Source of the DNA: Lentimicrobiaceae bacterium
GTDB taxonomy: Bacteria; Bacteroidota; Bacteroidia; Bacteroidales; JAGONC01
Direction: 5' to 3'
Assembly (NCBI GenBank): GCA_017993235.1
Contig: JAGONC010000015.1
Span: 1-64,000, forward strand
Length of the DNA: 64,000 nt
Below are positions 9,633 to 18,604 of the stretch, in pieces (the first letter of the stretch is position 1; each line of letters begins with the position of its first letter). The position numbers and the translations under genes were made by a program. Under the pieces are notes generated by a model. That model was not told the DNA's origin. It ran no database searches and saw nothing but the letters and a program-made list of their open reading frames with translations.

Positions 9633-11141
9633 TTAGCGTATGATCCTGAATAATTTGTTCCACCTGACCTTCCCTCCGAACAGCGATTTGTTCTTATCGA
9701 GTGATAGCCAGACAAAGACTGCCTTGCCCACAACATGATCCTCAGGGACAAATCCCCAGAAGCGTGAATCGGCAGAATTATGACGGTTGTCACCCATCAT
9801 CCAGTAGTAGTCCATTTTAAAGGTATACGAGTTTGTTTCCTCACCATTGATGTAGATCTTGTTACCGGCAATGGCCAGATCGTTATCCTCAAAAACATCA
9901 ATGATCCGCTCATAGATCGGCAGGTTAGCGAGATTGACCGGAATGGTCATTCCTTTTCTGGGGATCAACAGGGGTCCGAAATTATCCTCATTCCATTTGA
10001 AAAGAGAGTCGTAAGGAAAAATGTAGGGTGCCCAGGTATCCTTTGGGGATATTTTCCTGTCAATGCTGATGATATTGGAATAGCCCTTTATCTCTTCCAT
10101 TGCCTTATCCGTGAGCGTCATCACATACTGGTTCCGGCCGACGGTCTGGACCTCCTCGGTCACTTTCAGCTTTTCCAGTCGTTTGGGATTGATGGGATCC
10201 CCGTTGGTGGTTACCATATATTTATATTGCCTGATCCCCGGGGAAATGAGTTCTTTCCCATTAATGTAAACCACCTGATCCACGATCCGGAGTGTGTCAC
10301 CGGGGATGCCGATGCAGCGTTTAATATAATTCTCCCGTTTGTCGACAGGCCGGTAAATAACGTCCCCAAAATTCACCTTATCATTCCATATGCGTTTTCT
10401 TCCATACTGTTTGGATAATGCATAATAATCCGGATTTTGTATTTTAATGGCCACCGTATCTCCGTTCGGGTAATTAAAGACCACGACATCGTTGTTCTTA
10501 ATCTTATTAAATCCCGGGAATCGGTAGTACGGTAGTTTGATCCATTCCAGGTAGGATTTGGCCGATTTTGAAAAAGGCATCGTATTGTGGACAAAAGGGA
10601 AGGAAAGAGGCGTGTTGGGCTGTTTGGGCCCGTAATGAAATTTACTCACGAAGAGAAAATCCCCCACCAGCAGGGATTTCTCCATGGAGGAGGTAGGTAT
10701 GGTATAGGCCTCGATCAGGAACATCCGGATGATGGATGCTGCGACCACTGCAAAAATGATGGCATCGATCCATTCCCTGGCCGCACTCCTTTTAATCTGT
10801 GGACGCTTGTCGGGATCCAGGTAGGTTTCGTTCTTTGACCAACCCAGATAAGGAAGATAAACAAACGGGAAGATCACCGCAAGAGCCTGGCTGCCAAGAT
10901 CATATTTCTTATAACATTTGGCTGATTCCACAAATAACAGGAAGTCCATGAAGAAATTGATGAAGGGGATGAGCAGAAAGATGTACCACCAGAGAGGTTT
11001 CTTAATGACCTTCAGCCAGATATAGTAATTATAAAAGGGTATGACTGTTTTCCACCCCGGATAGCCTGCATCCTGGAAAATCTTCCAGCAGAAAACAGGT
11101 GTAAAGATAAAGACGAGAAACAGAATCAGTGATTGGTCCAT
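9633..11141 (-). CDS. lepB: Signal peptidase I, long Bacteroidota form
   Basis: A 502-residue membrane peptidase that removes signal peptides after Sec export. The first 110 residues form a helical membrane extension (MDQSLILFLVFIFTPVFC ... GWKTVIPFYNYY ... WWYIFLLIPFINFF) found on many Bacteroidota enzymes. The S26 domain follows, with the catalytic serine in IPTSSMEKSLLVGDF, the catalytic lysine in YIKRCIGIPGD, and box E in MMGDNRHNSADSRFWG. A large insertion separates the lysine and box E regions, as in related enzymes. It is followed by ftsK on the same strand. Catalytic residues are all present. Confidence 0.95.
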   Translation of the reverse strand: MDQSLILFLVFIFTPVFCWKIFQDAGYPGWKTVIPFYNYYIWLKVIKKPLWWYIFLLIPFINFFMDFLLFVESAKCYKKYDLGSQALAVIFPFVYLPYLGWSKNETYLDPDKRPQIKRSAAREWIDAIIFAVVAASIIRMFLIEAYTIPTSSMEKSLLVGDFLFVSKFHYGPKQPNTPLSFPFVHNTMPFSKSAKSYLEWIKLPYYRFPGFNKIKNNDVVVFNYPNGDTVAIKIQNPDYYALSKQYGRKRIWNDKVNFGDVIYRPVDKRENYIKRCIGIPGDTLRIVDQVVYINGKELISPGIRQYKYMVTTNGDPINPKRLEKLKVTEEVQTVGRNQYVMTLTDKAMEEIKGYSNIISIDRKISPKDTWAPYIFPYDSLFKWNEDNFGPLLIPRKGMTIPVNLANLPIYERIIDVFEDNDLAIAGNKIYINGEETNSYTFKMDYYWMMGDNRHNSADSRFWGFVPEDHVVGKAVFVWLSLDKNKSLFGGKVRWNKLFRIIR

Positions 11142-11228
11142 AATGTAAGGTTTAGAACAGTCAAAGTAATAGAGAATTATTCATTTATCAGGATCGAGGC
11201 TTGTTAAATTATGTTAAGTACATATCCA

Positions 11229-11870
11229 TCATTTAAAACGCAACGTCATGGTAACACCAGCGATTGGCTGCCGGGATGCAAAGGGTTGCCGGACCATACC
11301 GGGCTGAACCTGCACCGACAGATCCTCGTTGATGTCATAGTCCATAAGATGCGCGTCGACAGATGCATCAATGATATTCAGGACATACCACACTCCTGTG
11401 AGGATGCAGGTCAGCTCAAAATTCCTCCGATAGTAATCCGTGCCGTTTTTCAGCTGTTCTGCCGTTTCGTATTTATAAATGTATTCATTATCAATGGGGA
11501 TGGTGTCACCGCTTACTTTCCAGAGATAGGCCTCATGAAATTTATCATATTCGCCATAATTTGTATACAGAAAATAGGCGAATGCACCAAAGCCCGCATA
11601 AATGATCGGAATTTTCCAGTATTTATGATTGTAGGCCTGTCCCAGTCCTGGCAATACAGCCGAATAGATGGAGGCTTTCTTTGCGGAATGTTTTTTTGGC
11701 AGGGAGGTTTTGGATTGAGCAGCAGGTGCGGCCAGCGTGTCCTGGGCCATGGAAAAGGTTGGTGACAGGGAGAAGGCTGGCAATAATAGCAAAAAAAGCA
11801 GCGATTTTGCCAACCAGGGGCTGGTTCGCAGGTTGTTCAGGGGGTAAATATGTGAGTAGCCTTTCATCAT
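11229..11870 (-). CDS. DUF5683 domain membrane protein
   Basis: A 213-residue protein with an N-terminal signal or anchor segment (LLFLLLLPAFSLSPTFSMAQ). A short proline/lysine-rich linker leads to the DUF5683 core: KKASIYSAVLPGLGQAYN, YWKIPIIYAGFGAFAYF, then a second hydrophobic stretch near ILTGVWYVLNIIDASVDA. It ends in a beta-rich tail. The function is unknown. The gene follows parB and precedes lepB, as is usual in Bacteroidota, though dapB, often found between them, is absent here. It may start at either of two adjacent ATGs. Confidence 0.85.
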   Translation of the reverse strand: MMKGYSHIYPLNNLRTSPWLAKSLLFLLLLPAFSLSPTFSMAQDTLAAPAAQSKTSLPKKHSAKKASIYSAVLPGLGQAYNHKYWKIPIIYAGFGAFAYFLYTNYGEYDKFHEAYLWKVSGDTIPIDNEYIYKYETAEQLKNGTDYYRRNFELTCILTGVWYVLNIIDASVDAHLMDYDINEDLSVQVQPGMVRQPFASRQPIAGVTMTLRFK

Positions 11871-11894
11871 CCCGGTTGTTTTCCCTCCAGGTGA

Positions 11895-12779
11895 TTATGA
11901 GATATGGGAGATGATTCTCTCCAGATCCTCATCCGAATCAAATGCAATAACGATCAAGCCTTTGCCCTTAGTATTGCGTTGAAGGCCTACTTTTGCGGAC
12001 AGTTTTCCGGCCAGTGATTGCTGCAGGTCCTGGAATTTTTGGGGAAGCGGCGGTTTCCTTTTTTTGGATTTGGAATTCGGTGGTATGCGCAGATCCCTGA
12101 CCAGTTGTTCCACCTGCCGGACAGAAAGATTCTTCTCCAGGATTACATGATACATATTTAGCTGATTATCAGCATCTTCAATGTTTATCAATGCTCGTGC
12201 GTGGCCCATGGTGATGGTTTCATTACGGAGGGCCACCTGGATCTCCGGGGGGAGCTTCAGCAGGCGGATGAAATTACTGATGGTGGTTCTGTTCTTGCCC
12301 ACACGTTGGCTCAGTTGATCCTGGGTAAGGTTGCATTCTTCGGTCAGGCGCTGGAAACCGATGGCGATCTGGATGGGATTGAGTTCTTTTCGCTGGATGT
12401 TTTCCACAAGGGCCATTTCGAGCATTTCCTGGTCGTTGGCCACCCGAATGAAGGCTGGTACTTCCTGCAGGCCGGCCTGTCTGGCTGCGAGCAGTCTTCT
12501 TTCACCCACGATCAGCTGGTACTTGTTGTATCCAAGGCTTCTGACCGTCAATGGCTGGATGATCCCGAGTGCACGGATGGATTCTGCAAGTTCCCGCAGG
12601 CTGGCCTCTTCAAAGGAATCCCTTGGCTGGAAAGGATTTGACTCAATGCTTTCGATCCGGATGTTCATCACTGCACCGACGGCAGAATGACCGGTTGTGT
12701 CCTTTGAAGCAATCAATGTGTCGGGGACATTGAGGATGGCATCCAATCCCCTGCCCAGGGCTCTTCGCTTTTCTTTCAT
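11895..12779 (-). CDS. parB: Chromosome partitioning protein ParB
   Basis: A 294-residue DNA-binding CTPase-type protein. It opens with the typical RRALGRGLDAIL segment. The ParB/sulfiredoxin-like domain follows (IESNPFQPRDSFEEASLREL, VGERRLLAARQAGL) and then the helix-turn-helix block LTQDQLSQRVGKNRTTISNF. The C-terminal dimerisation segment contains lysine-rich sequence. ParB loads at parS sites near the origin and works with ParA to segregate the chromosome. Its ATG overlaps the parA TGA in an ATGA junction at 12776-12779, so the two are translationally coupled. I found no clear parS 16-mer in the window. Confidence 0.95.
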   Translation of the reverse strand: MKEKRRALGRGLDAILNVPDTLIASKDTTGHSAVGAVMNIRIESIESNPFQPRDSFEEASLRELAESIRALGIIQPLTVRSLGYNKYQLIVGERRLLAARQAGLQEVPAFIRVANDQEMLEMALVENIQRKELNPIQIAIGFQRLTEECNLTQDQLSQRVGKNRTTISNFIRLLKLPPEIQVALRNETITMGHARALINIEDADNQLNMYHVILEKNLSVRQVEQLVRDLRIPPNSKSKKRKPPLPQKFQDLQQSLAGKLSAKVGLQRNTKGKGLIVIAFDSDEDLERIISHIS

Positions 12780-13582
12780 TGGGTATGTTCCATAATACCC
12801 TGGCCGGGACTGGCGATCAATCCATTCTTCTGCAGGAGTTCCCGGGCCAGGTTGAGGTAATTGATTGCGCCCTTGCTGTCGGCATCATGCATGATGATGG
12901 TTTCTCCGAAGCTGGGCGCTTCACTAAGACGTATGTTTCTGAAAATTACGGTTTCAAAGACCATTTGCTGAAAATGGGTTTTTACTTCCTGAACGACCTG
13001 GTTGGATAAGCGCAGACGGGCATCGTACATGGTTAGCAGGATTCCTTCGATATCCAGGTCAGGATTCAGCCGGGTCTGTACGATTTTGATCGTATTGAGC
13101 AGTTTGCCCAGACCTTCCAGAGCAAAATATTCGCACTGGACCGGTATGATGACCGAATCGGCTGCCGTGAGTGCATTTACCGTGATCAGGCCCAGGGAGG
13201 GACCGCAATCGATCACGATGAAAGAATAGTTATTTTTGATCTTTTCGATGACCCTTCGCATCATTTTTTCCCGGTTAGGCATGTCGATCAGTTCAATTTC
13301 GGCACCGACCAGGTCAATGTGTGCAGGCAGCAGATCCAGGTATGGAGTGTGGGTATTCAGGATGATGTTGGCAGGCTCTACCTCATCGAGGATACATTCA
13401 TAAATGCTGGTCTTGATGTGCCTGGGATCAAATCCTACTCCGGAGGTGGCATTGGCCTGCGGATCCGCATCGATCAGCAAGGTTTTGTACTCCAGCACAG
13501 CCAGGCTTGCACAGAGATTGATCGCCGTGGTGGTTTTACCCACTCCTCCTTTTTGATTTGCGATGGTTATTACCTTACCCAT
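12776..13582 (-). CDS. parA: Chromosome partitioning ATPase ParA
   Basis: A 268-residue Walker-type ATPase. The N-terminal deviant Walker A is NQKGGVGKTTTAINLCA; the family Walker A' is IDADPQANAT and the Walker B is VIDCGPSLGLITVNAL. There is no N-terminal helix-turn-helix, so it is a chromosomal Soj-type protein rather than a plasmid ParA with its own operator. ATP-bound dimers on the nucleoid pull ParB-parS complexes apart. It is the first gene of the minus-strand cluster and overlaps parB by four bases. Confidence 0.95.
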   Translation of the reverse strand: MGKVITIANQKGGVGKTTTAINLCASLAVLEYKTLLIDADPQANATSGVGFDPRHIKTSIYECILDEVEPANIILNTHTPYLDLLPAHIDLVGAEIELIDMPNREKMMRRVIEKIKNNYSFIVIDCGPSLGLITVNALTAADSVIIPVQCEYFALEGLGKLLNTIKIVQTRLNPDLDIEGILLTMYDARLRLSNQVVQEVKTHFQQMVFETVIFRNIRLSEAPSFGETIIMHDADSKGAINYLNLARELLQKNGLIASPGQGIMEHTQ

Positions 13583-13770
13583 AGTCTCCGTGTTGAACTT
13601 TCTTGCTGGTTTATGGTATTGCCGGGGATTTGATTTCTCTTGTGCATCTTCATTTCAACCGATCCTGCATCGCGAAATGATGATTCAAAGGGGGATGCAT
13701 CTGCCGTGGGTAAAATTAAGAATTAAGCCGTCAGAAATGACAGCCAACCGAGTAACTTATGAACATTCTA

Positions 13771-14157
13771 GACCTTATCGGGACTGCCTTCCAGATCAAG
13801 GTCCTCAAAAGTCATGTCCGTATGGGAATCCGGAGCATCATCGTTAGATTCGTGATGATCACCACCTCCTGATTCAAGGTCAGGCAATTCTGGTTTTTTC
13901 CCTGTCTGGATAAATTCAATCACTCCCTGAAGTCCATTCTGGAACTTCTCGAAATCTTCCTTGTAGGGAAACAATTTATGCTTCTCATAGAAAAATTTAC
14001 CCTCCTCGTTGTTGAATTTACGCTTACTTTCCGTAATTGTAAGATAATATTCATTTGACCTGGTTGCTTTCACGTCAAAGAAATACGTTCTTTTCCCTGC
14101 CCGGATGGCCAATGAATAGATCTCCTCTTTTCTTCCTGTGTTATCAAACTCTTCCAT
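13771..14157 (-). CDS. PUR-family (DUF3276) DNA/RNA-binding protein
   Basis: A 129-residue protein. The PUR repeat covers about residues 10-80 (EEIYSLAIRAGKRTYFFDVKA, YYLTITESKRKF, GKFFYEKHKLFPYKEDFEKF), followed by an acidic, low-complexity tail (ESGGGDHHESNDDAPDSH). Bacterial PUR proteins (BpuR-like) bind single-stranded DNA or RNA and are near-universal in Bacteroidota. It is divergent from nusB. A -7 box TACTTTTG lies on the minus strand at 14181-14188, about 24 bases upstream of the ATG. The tail extends to a TAG just inside 13768-13770. Confidence 0.9.
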
Positions 14158-14180
14158 ACCAATACTTTTTTATCAACATA

Positions 14181-14188
14181 CAAAAGTA
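14181..14188 (-). promoter_or_regulatory. -7 box of the PUR-family gene
   Basis: Read on the minus strand this is TACTTTTG, an exact match to TANNTTTG, about 24 bases upstream of the ATG at 14157. No correctly spaced TTTG is present for the -33 element. Together with the nusB promoter it makes this a compact divergent control region. Confidence 0.5.
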
Positions 14189-14216
14189 AACATTTGAACC
14201 AAAAATAAAAGTGATT

Positions 14217-14247
14217 TTTGTTAATATTTACATTTTTGTTACTTTTG
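14217..14247 (+). promoter_or_regulatory. Complete Bacteroidota promoter of nusB
   Basis: TTTG at 14217-14220, a 19-base spacer, then TACTTTTG at 14240-14247. This is an exact match to the Bacteroidota primary sigma-factor consensus TTTG-N19-TANNTTTG and the best promoter in the window. The nusB ATG follows 31 bases later. Confidence 0.8.
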
Positions 14248-14278
14248 CCCGGTTCTACAGAGTTCATTCCCATAATTT

Positions 14279-15232
14279 ATGCTAAGCCGCCGTCATATCC
14301 GGATCAAAGTGATGCAGGCATTGTACGCTTATTCGCTGGACAGTGATCCGGACATCATTAAAGGAGAAAATGAGTTGATGCGAAGCATCCAAAGGCTTCA
14401 TGAACTATATATTTACCAGCTGTCATTCCTGATCGAAATTTTTGAGTTTGCACGTTACCGGCTGGAAGAGGCCAAACAAAAGTACCTTCCGACGGAGGAG
14501 GATCTGCATCCCAATACCCGCTTTGTTGATAACATGATCATCCGGCAACTGACCGGGAATCTGGATTATTGCCGGAGCTCCGATCGACTGAAGATTTCCT
14601 GGAAGGAACAGGAAGAGCTGGTCAGAAGACTGTTTCAGTCGATCCGCACCGCCGATCTTTATAAAAACTATATGACGTCCCCTGATAATACCTATGAGGA
14701 TGACCGTGAATTCGTTCTGGATCTTTTCAAACAGCATATTCAGGGGGATGAGGCCATGATAAGCTTTTATGAAGAGAAGTATATGCACTGGGCAAATGAT
14801 TACAACGTGGCTTATTATTATATAGAAAAGACGATCCGGGCACTGCAGGAAAATTCGGACAAATCAGAACCCCTGCCCGGAATGCCCCCTGTTGCGGAAG
14901 AAGAGGACAGGGAATTTTCGGTAGCCCTTTTCAAACAAACCATCAGGCATAGTGATGAGTATGAACACCTGATAGCCGAGCATACTCTCAACTGGGACAC
15001 CGAACGCATCGCCATGCTGGATATGCTCCTGCTGAAAATGGCCGTGACGGAGATCATGGAATTCCCTTTCATTCCGGTTAAAGTTTCGTTCAATGAATAT
15101 ATCGAGATATCCAAGGAATACAGCACGCCAAAGAGCAAAGTCTTTATCAACGGGATCCTGGATAAACTGATCAATGAACTGACACAGGATAACCGAATTA
15201 AAAAGTCGGGCAGGGGACTTATGGATCGGTAG
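14279..15232 (+). CDS. nusB: Transcription antitermination factor NusB
   Basis: A 317-residue protein, about twice the length of E. coli NusB, as usual in Bacteroidota. It starts with the family motif LSRRHIRIKVMQALYAYS. The middle part is an extended helical region. The C-terminal NusB core (about residues 215-310) has LNWDTERIAMLDMLLLKMAVTEIMEF and NEYIEISKEYSTPKSKVFINGILDKL. NusB with NusE binds boxA RNA and supports rRNA antitermination. It heads a plus-strand run with DUF1573, yajC, YbbR and coaE, and has a complete promoter at 14217-14247. Confidence 0.93.
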   Translation: MLSRRHIRIKVMQALYAYSLDSDPDIIKGENELMRSIQRLHELYIYQLSFLIEIFEFARYRLEEAKQKYLPTEEDLHPNTRFVDNMIIRQLTGNLDYCRSSDRLKISWKEQEELVRRLFQSIRTADLYKNYMTSPDNTYEDDREFVLDLFKQHIQGDEAMISFYEEKYMHWANDYNVAYYYIEKTIRALQENSDKSEPLPGMPPVAEEEDREFSVALFKQTIRHSDEYEHLIAEHTLNWDTERIAMLDMLLLKMAVTEIMEFPFIPVKVSFNEYIEISKEYSTPKSKVFINGILDKLINELTQDNRIKKSGRGLMDR

Positions 15233-15249
15233 ATGGTTATAAAAAATGC

Positions 15250-15257
15250 TATTTTTG
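15250..15257 (+). promoter_or_regulatory. Possible -7 box before the DUF1573 gene
   Basis: TATTTTTG matches TANNTTTG and lies 16 bases upstream of the ATG at 15274. No matching -33 TTTG is seen. The element supports starting the gene at 15274 rather than at the in-frame TTG at 15265. Confidence 0.4.
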
Positions 15258-15273
15258 CATTCAATTGATTCCT

Positions 15274-15738
15274 ATGCGATATCTTCTCACATCAGCCCTG
15301 TTCCTGTTCATGCTGCTATCCCTGTTGGGATGCCATTCCAAAGAGCAAAGGAGACTACCGGCGGATATGATTTATAATCCCAATTCCGCACAGGATACCA
15401 GCAATCGAGATCACCTCCCTGTCATTTCCTTTGAGTCGGATGAACATGATTTTGGCAGGATCCTTCAGGGTGAGGTAGTCACCTATGCATTCAGGTTTAA
15501 AAACACCGGTAAAACCGACTTGCTCGTTTCCAGCGTCAGCACTTCCTGTGGATGCACCGTTTCAAAATATGCAAAGGATCCGGTCAGACCCGGCGGACAG
15601 GGAGTTATCGAAGTGACATTCAACAGCAGTGGTCGCAAAGGATTTCAAAATAAAACGATCACCGTGCTTACCAATGCACAACCCAGCAAGCACATCCTGA
15701 ATATCAAAGCACAAATCGAGATCCCGGAGAATAATTGA
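15274..15738 (+). CDS. DUF1573 lipoprotein
   Basis: A 154-residue lipoprotein beginning MRYLLTSALFLFMLLSLLGC, with the lipobox LLGC. The DUF1573 immunoglobulin-like domain covers about residues 55-150 (FESDEHDFGRILQGEVVTY, FKNTGKTDLLVSSVSTSCGC, RPGGQGVIEVTFNSSG). This domain is very common in Bacteroidota surface proteins; its role is unknown. I chose the ATG at 15274, because the TTG three codons earlier would overlap a promoter-like box. It lies 42 bases after nusB and 23 before yajC, a neighbourhood conserved in the phylum. Confidence 0.88.
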   Translation: MRYLLTSALFLFMLLSLLGCHSKEQRRLPADMIYNPNSAQDTSNRDHLPVISFESDEHDFGRILQGEVVTYAFRFKNTGKTDLLVSSVSTSCGCTVSKYAKDPVRPGGQGVIEVTFNSSGRKGFQNKTITVLTNAQPSKHILNIKAQIEIPENN

Positions 15739-15761
15739 TTATCAACCAATAAATTACGATT

Positions 15762-16091
15762 ATGACAACTTTGTTAAGCATTTTACTTTTTGCTCCTCAG
15801 GAAGGACAGAAGGGTGGGGGATACAGCTCCCTGATTTTCCTGGTACTGATCATCGTCATCTTTTATCTTTTCTTTATTCGCCCGCAAATGAAACGGAATA
15901 AAGATCAGAAAAAATACAGGGAAGGCCTTAAGAACGGTGACCGCATCGTTACCATCGGGGGCATCCACGGAAAGATCATCGAGGTGAGGGACACTTCTTT
16001 CATCATTGAATCAGAGGGTACACGGCTTAAGATTGAGAAGTCGGCGGTGGCCATGGATCAATCCGCCCAGATCGACGACTCAAAGAAGTAA
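15762..16091 (+). CDS. yajC: Preprotein translocase subunit YajC
   Basis: A 109-residue protein with a single membrane helix (about residues 21-41, SSLIFLVLIIVIFYLFFIRP). The cytoplasmic YajC signature follows: RPQMKRNKDQKKYREGLKNG and DRIVTIGGIHGKIIEV. YajC associates with SecDF and the Sec translocon. It has normal length and sits in the DUF1573-yajC-YbbR-coaE order that is common in Bacteroidota. Confidence 0.93.
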   Translation: MTTLLSILLFAPQEGQKGGGYSSLIFLVLIIVIFYLFFIRPQMKRNKDQKKYREGLKNGDRIVTIGGIHGKIIEVRDTSFIIESEGTRLKIEKSAVAMDQSAQIDDSKK

Positions 16092-16121
16092 TCATCTCAT
16101 CCCTGGGAAAACCTGCTTGTT

Positions 16122-16577
16122 TTGAGAAAGGATCAAGCATCCCTGCCAACCAGATTGGGAAAATTCATCAAGCATATATTTAAGGATGATTTCCCGATAT
16201 TCATGATATGCCTGATCATTGCCTTTATGATGTGGGTCGGAGTAATGCTGTCGAGGGAGAATTCCTCCCTGATCAAATACCCTGTTCAATATGTTGATGT
16301 TCCTGAAGGAAAGGTGATTTCATCTGCCTCCACGAATTACCTGCTGCTGAACATTGAACTGATGGGTTCGGATCTGATCAAACAGCGGTTTTTCAGGTCT
16401 CATACACCCTTGTTGATCAGCATTAAAGATTTACCTGCTTTGAAAACGGATGCCGGTGACATCATCATCATACCGACGACACCGCTGATCAGAGTGGTGG
16501 AAAAACAGCTGGGAATGACCCATGCTGTGAACAGAATTTCTCCCGATACCGTATACATCGGATTAATACCTCACTGA
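16122..16577 (+). CDS. Short YbbR-like domain protein
   Basis: A 151-residue membrane-anchored protein starting at a TTG (LRKDQASLPTRLGKFIKH). It has one membrane segment near residues 27-47 (FPIFMICLIIAFMMWVGVML) and a single YbbR-like beta domain (YPVQYVDVPEGKVISSAS, LNIELMGSDLIKQRFF, DAGDIIIIPTTPLIRVVEK). Bacteroidota homologues at this position are usually about twice as long with more than one YbbR repeat, so this copy is short. It ends 17 bases before coaE. The role of YbbR domains outside the CdaA-CdaR pair is not established. Confidence 0.75.
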   Translation: MRKDQASLPTRLGKFIKHIFKDDFPIFMICLIIAFMMWVGVMLSRENSSLIKYPVQYVDVPEGKVISSASTNYLLLNIELMGSDLIKQRFFRSHTPLLISIKDLPALKTDAGDIIIIPTTPLIRVVEKQLGMTHAVNRISPDTVYIGLIPH

Positions 16578-16594
16578 AAAAGCATATCTCCTGG

Positions 16595-17191
16595 ATGTTA
16601 CGCGTGGGACTGACCGGAAGCATAGGAAGCGGTAAAACCGTTGTGGCGAAGATTTTTGAGGCACTGGGAGTGGATGTGTTTTACGCGGATGCCGTCGGCA
16701 AATCATTGCTGCACCTTGAGGAAGTGAAGAGGGATATCGTACGTTGTTTCGGTGAACAGGTGCTGGATGAGAACCGTCACATCGTCAGAAAGCGATTGGC
16801 CGACATTGTTTTCCATGATGCTTCGGCACTGCAGGCACTCAATGCCATCATTCATCCGGGTGTAAAACAGCAACTGATGATGTGGTTTGCCAAACGACAG
16901 GCGTCTCCCTATGCCATCCAGGAAGCTGCTATTCTTTTTGAGAGCGGTTTTGACCAGTACTGTGATGCGGTCATCTCCGTTTCTGCACCTGCCGGCCTCA
17001 GGATACAACGGGTGATGATCCGGGACCATATCACCCGGGAAGATGTCCTTGCCCGGATGAAAAATCAGTGGAACGATGAAGAGAAAGCGAACAAAGCCGA
17101 TTTTGTCATCATCAACGATCGGGAGCGACTGGTGATTCCTCAGGTATTGCAGATACATGAGCAGCTTCTGTTAAGATCAAAAAGCAAATAG
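16595..17191 (+). CDS. coaE: Dephospho-CoA kinase
   Basis: A 198-residue kinase for the last step of coenzyme A synthesis, phosphorylating the 3'-hydroxyl of dephospho-CoA. The P-loop is GLTGSIGSGKT at residues 5-15. The family DADxxxH-like segment appears as VFYADAVGKSLL, and the lid is VMIRDHITREDVLARMKNQW. Length is normal. It follows the YbbR gene closely and probably shares its transcript. Confidence 0.95.
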   Translation: MLRVGLTGSIGSGKTVVAKIFEALGVDVFYADAVGKSLLHLEEVKRDIVRCFGEQVLDENRHIVRKRLADIVFHDASALQALNAIIHPGVKQQLMMWFAKRQASPYAIQEAAILFESGFDQYCDAVISVSAPAGLRIQRVMIRDHITREDVLARMKNQWNDEEKANKADFVIINDRERLVIPQVLQIHEQLLLRSKSK

Positions 17192-17230
17192 TAAATTTCA
17201 AAAATCAAAATTAAATAATACATTAAAAAT

Positions 17231-17252
17231 CGACAATTGACAATCGACAATC
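17231..17252 (+). repeat. GACAAT-type short repeat before the next gene
   Basis: Three imperfect units of the form CGACAATTGA / CAATCGACAATC run up to a few bases before the ATG at 17256. The same family, in either orientation, recurs at 18564-18590, around 42075-42106 and at 56424-56498. Confidence 0.7.
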
Positions 17253-17255
17253 ATT

Positions 17256-17789
17256 ATGGAAGAACTGACATTGGGTATCGGATCGCGGATTCAGCATCCG
17301 GAATTTGGCAAAGGTGTTGTCATACAGGTGTATGCAGATTCATATGAGATCACCTTCATGGATTATGGAAGAAAACAGATCATGAAGACCTTCCGTGAAC
17401 TGGAGGTGTTGGATTACGTCGCCCCTGAACTGGATCTGATCAGCTACGAGCAGGTGGAAAGAAGCTTTATCAAGCTGATACGGAGACTGACTGACATTCA
17501 GGAAACCGTCAGAATCGGCAGAAAATGGGAGGGCGGGCGCATCATTCTTGAACCCGGGGATATGAACATTCAAAACAGGGATATGCCAATCGATGCTCTT
17601 TTTCATAAGATCGTCATGATCCGCGACAGAATACGTGTGATGGAACAGAAGATCAACAGCAGCGCGATACCTGAGGTGGATAAGATCGAATTGCAGCAAT
17701 ATATAACGCGTATCTACGGAACGCTGACCTCTTTCAATTTGTTGTTTGCAGAAAAGGATGATTATTTTGTGGGTGAGAAGAGTAAATGA
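17256..17789 (+). CDS. Conserved protein with CarD/UvrD-C-like SH3 domain
   Basis: A 177-residue cytoplasmic protein. The first 50 residues read IGSRIQHPEFGKGVVIQVY ... YEITFMDYGRKQIMKTF, the pattern of the SH3/Tudor-like domain seen at the C-terminus of UvrD/PcrA helicases and in CarD-type proteins. The rest is helical with no catalytic motif (RRLTDIQETVRIGRKW, MIRDRIRVMEQKINSS). Such domains usually contact RNA polymerase or nucleic acid, so a transcription or repair accessory role is possible. That is inference from the domain only. Confidence 0.7.
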   Translation: MEELTLGIGSRIQHPEFGKGVVIQVYADSYEITFMDYGRKQIMKTFRELEVLDYVAPELDLISYEQVERSFIKLIRRLTDIQETVRIGRKWEGGRIILEPGDMNIQNRDMPIDALFHKIVMIRDRIRVMEQKINSSAIPEVDKIELQQYITRIYGTLTSFNLLFAEKDDYFVGEKSK

Positions 17790-17847
17790 TAAATTCACTA
17801 ACTTGGGGCGGTTAATTCAACTTAAGTGCTAACCTAATTTAAAAACG

Positions 17848-18537
17848 ATGACAAGAAAACTATTCGCTGAATTCTTCGGCACATTCTGGCTTGTACTTGG
17901 TGGTTGCGGCAGCGCTGTTTTTGCGGCTGCCTTTCCCCAACTGGGCATTGGCTTTGCCGGAGTTGCCCTCGCCTTTGGTCTGACGGTTGTGACCATGGCC
18001 TATGCTGTCGGACATATTTCCGGTGGCCACTTCAATCCTGCAGTTTCTTTCGGACTCTGGGCAGCAGGTAAATTTCAACTAAAAGATCTCTGGGGTTACA
18101 TTATCGTCCAGGTCCTCGGCGCGATTGCAGCGGCGGTCATCATTTACCTTGTGGTGATCGGAAAGGCTGGCTTTACGGAAGTTGGCGGATTTGCAGCCAA
18201 TGGCTACGGTGAGTTATCTCCCGGCGGATATTCCCTGGTCTCTGCCCTGATCACCGAGTTTGTCATGACCTTTTTCTTTCTCCTTGTGATCATTGGTGTT
18301 ATCGACGAAAGAGCTCCCAAAGGATTTGCTCCCCTGGCCATTGGTCTTACCCTTACACTGATCCATCTGATCAGTATCCCGGTGACCAATACTTCCGTCA
18401 ATCCTGCCCGGAGTACCAGTCAGGCCATTTTTGCAGGCGGACAGTACCTTTCACAACTCTGGCTTTTCTGGGTGGCTCCCATATGTGGTGCAATCGTTGC
18501 CGGATGGGTGGGGAGGTATCTTTTCAGGAAAGGGTGA
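17848..18537 (+). CDS. aqpZ: Aquaporin Z
   Basis: A 229-residue membrane channel with six helices and the two half-helix signatures: [11 protein letters not shown] near residue 62 and [13 protein letters not shown] near 185. The arginine after the second NPA and the residues around it fit a water-selective AqpZ rather than a glycerol facilitator, and the length agrees. It stands alone with about 58 bases upstream; no strong promoter is visible there beyond a TAACTTGG close to the -7 consensus. Confidence 0.95.
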   Translation: MTRKLFAEFFGTFWLVLGGCGSAVFAAAFPQLGIGFAGVALAFGLTVVTMAYAVGHISGGHFNPAVSFGLWAAGKFQLKDLWGYIIVQVLGAIAAAVIIYLVVIGKAGFTEVGGFAANGYGELSPGGYSLVSALITEFVMTFFFLLVIIGVIDERAPKGFAPLAIGLTLTLIHLISIPVTNTSVNPARSTSQAIFAGGQYLSQLWLFWVAPICGAIVAGWVGRYLFRKG

Positions 18538-18563
18538 AAGGAAGTAAGGCATAAGATCATTGC

Positions 18564-18590
18564 CGATTGTCGATTGTCGATTGTCGATTA
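18564..18590 (+). repeat. CGATTGT tandem repeat
   Basis: Three perfect CGATTGT units plus a partial one lie between aqpZ and the MFS gene. The repeat supplies a false in-frame TTG start at 18560 for the downstream gene. It is the reverse-complement family of the repeat at 17231-17252. Confidence 0.8.
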
Positions 18591-18604
18591 CTGAAATATC
18601 ACGT

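Noticed and set aside
11871..14280. parS site near parAB
   Set aside because: No match to the palindrome TGTTTCACGTGAAACA or a close variant was found in this region or elsewhere in the window.
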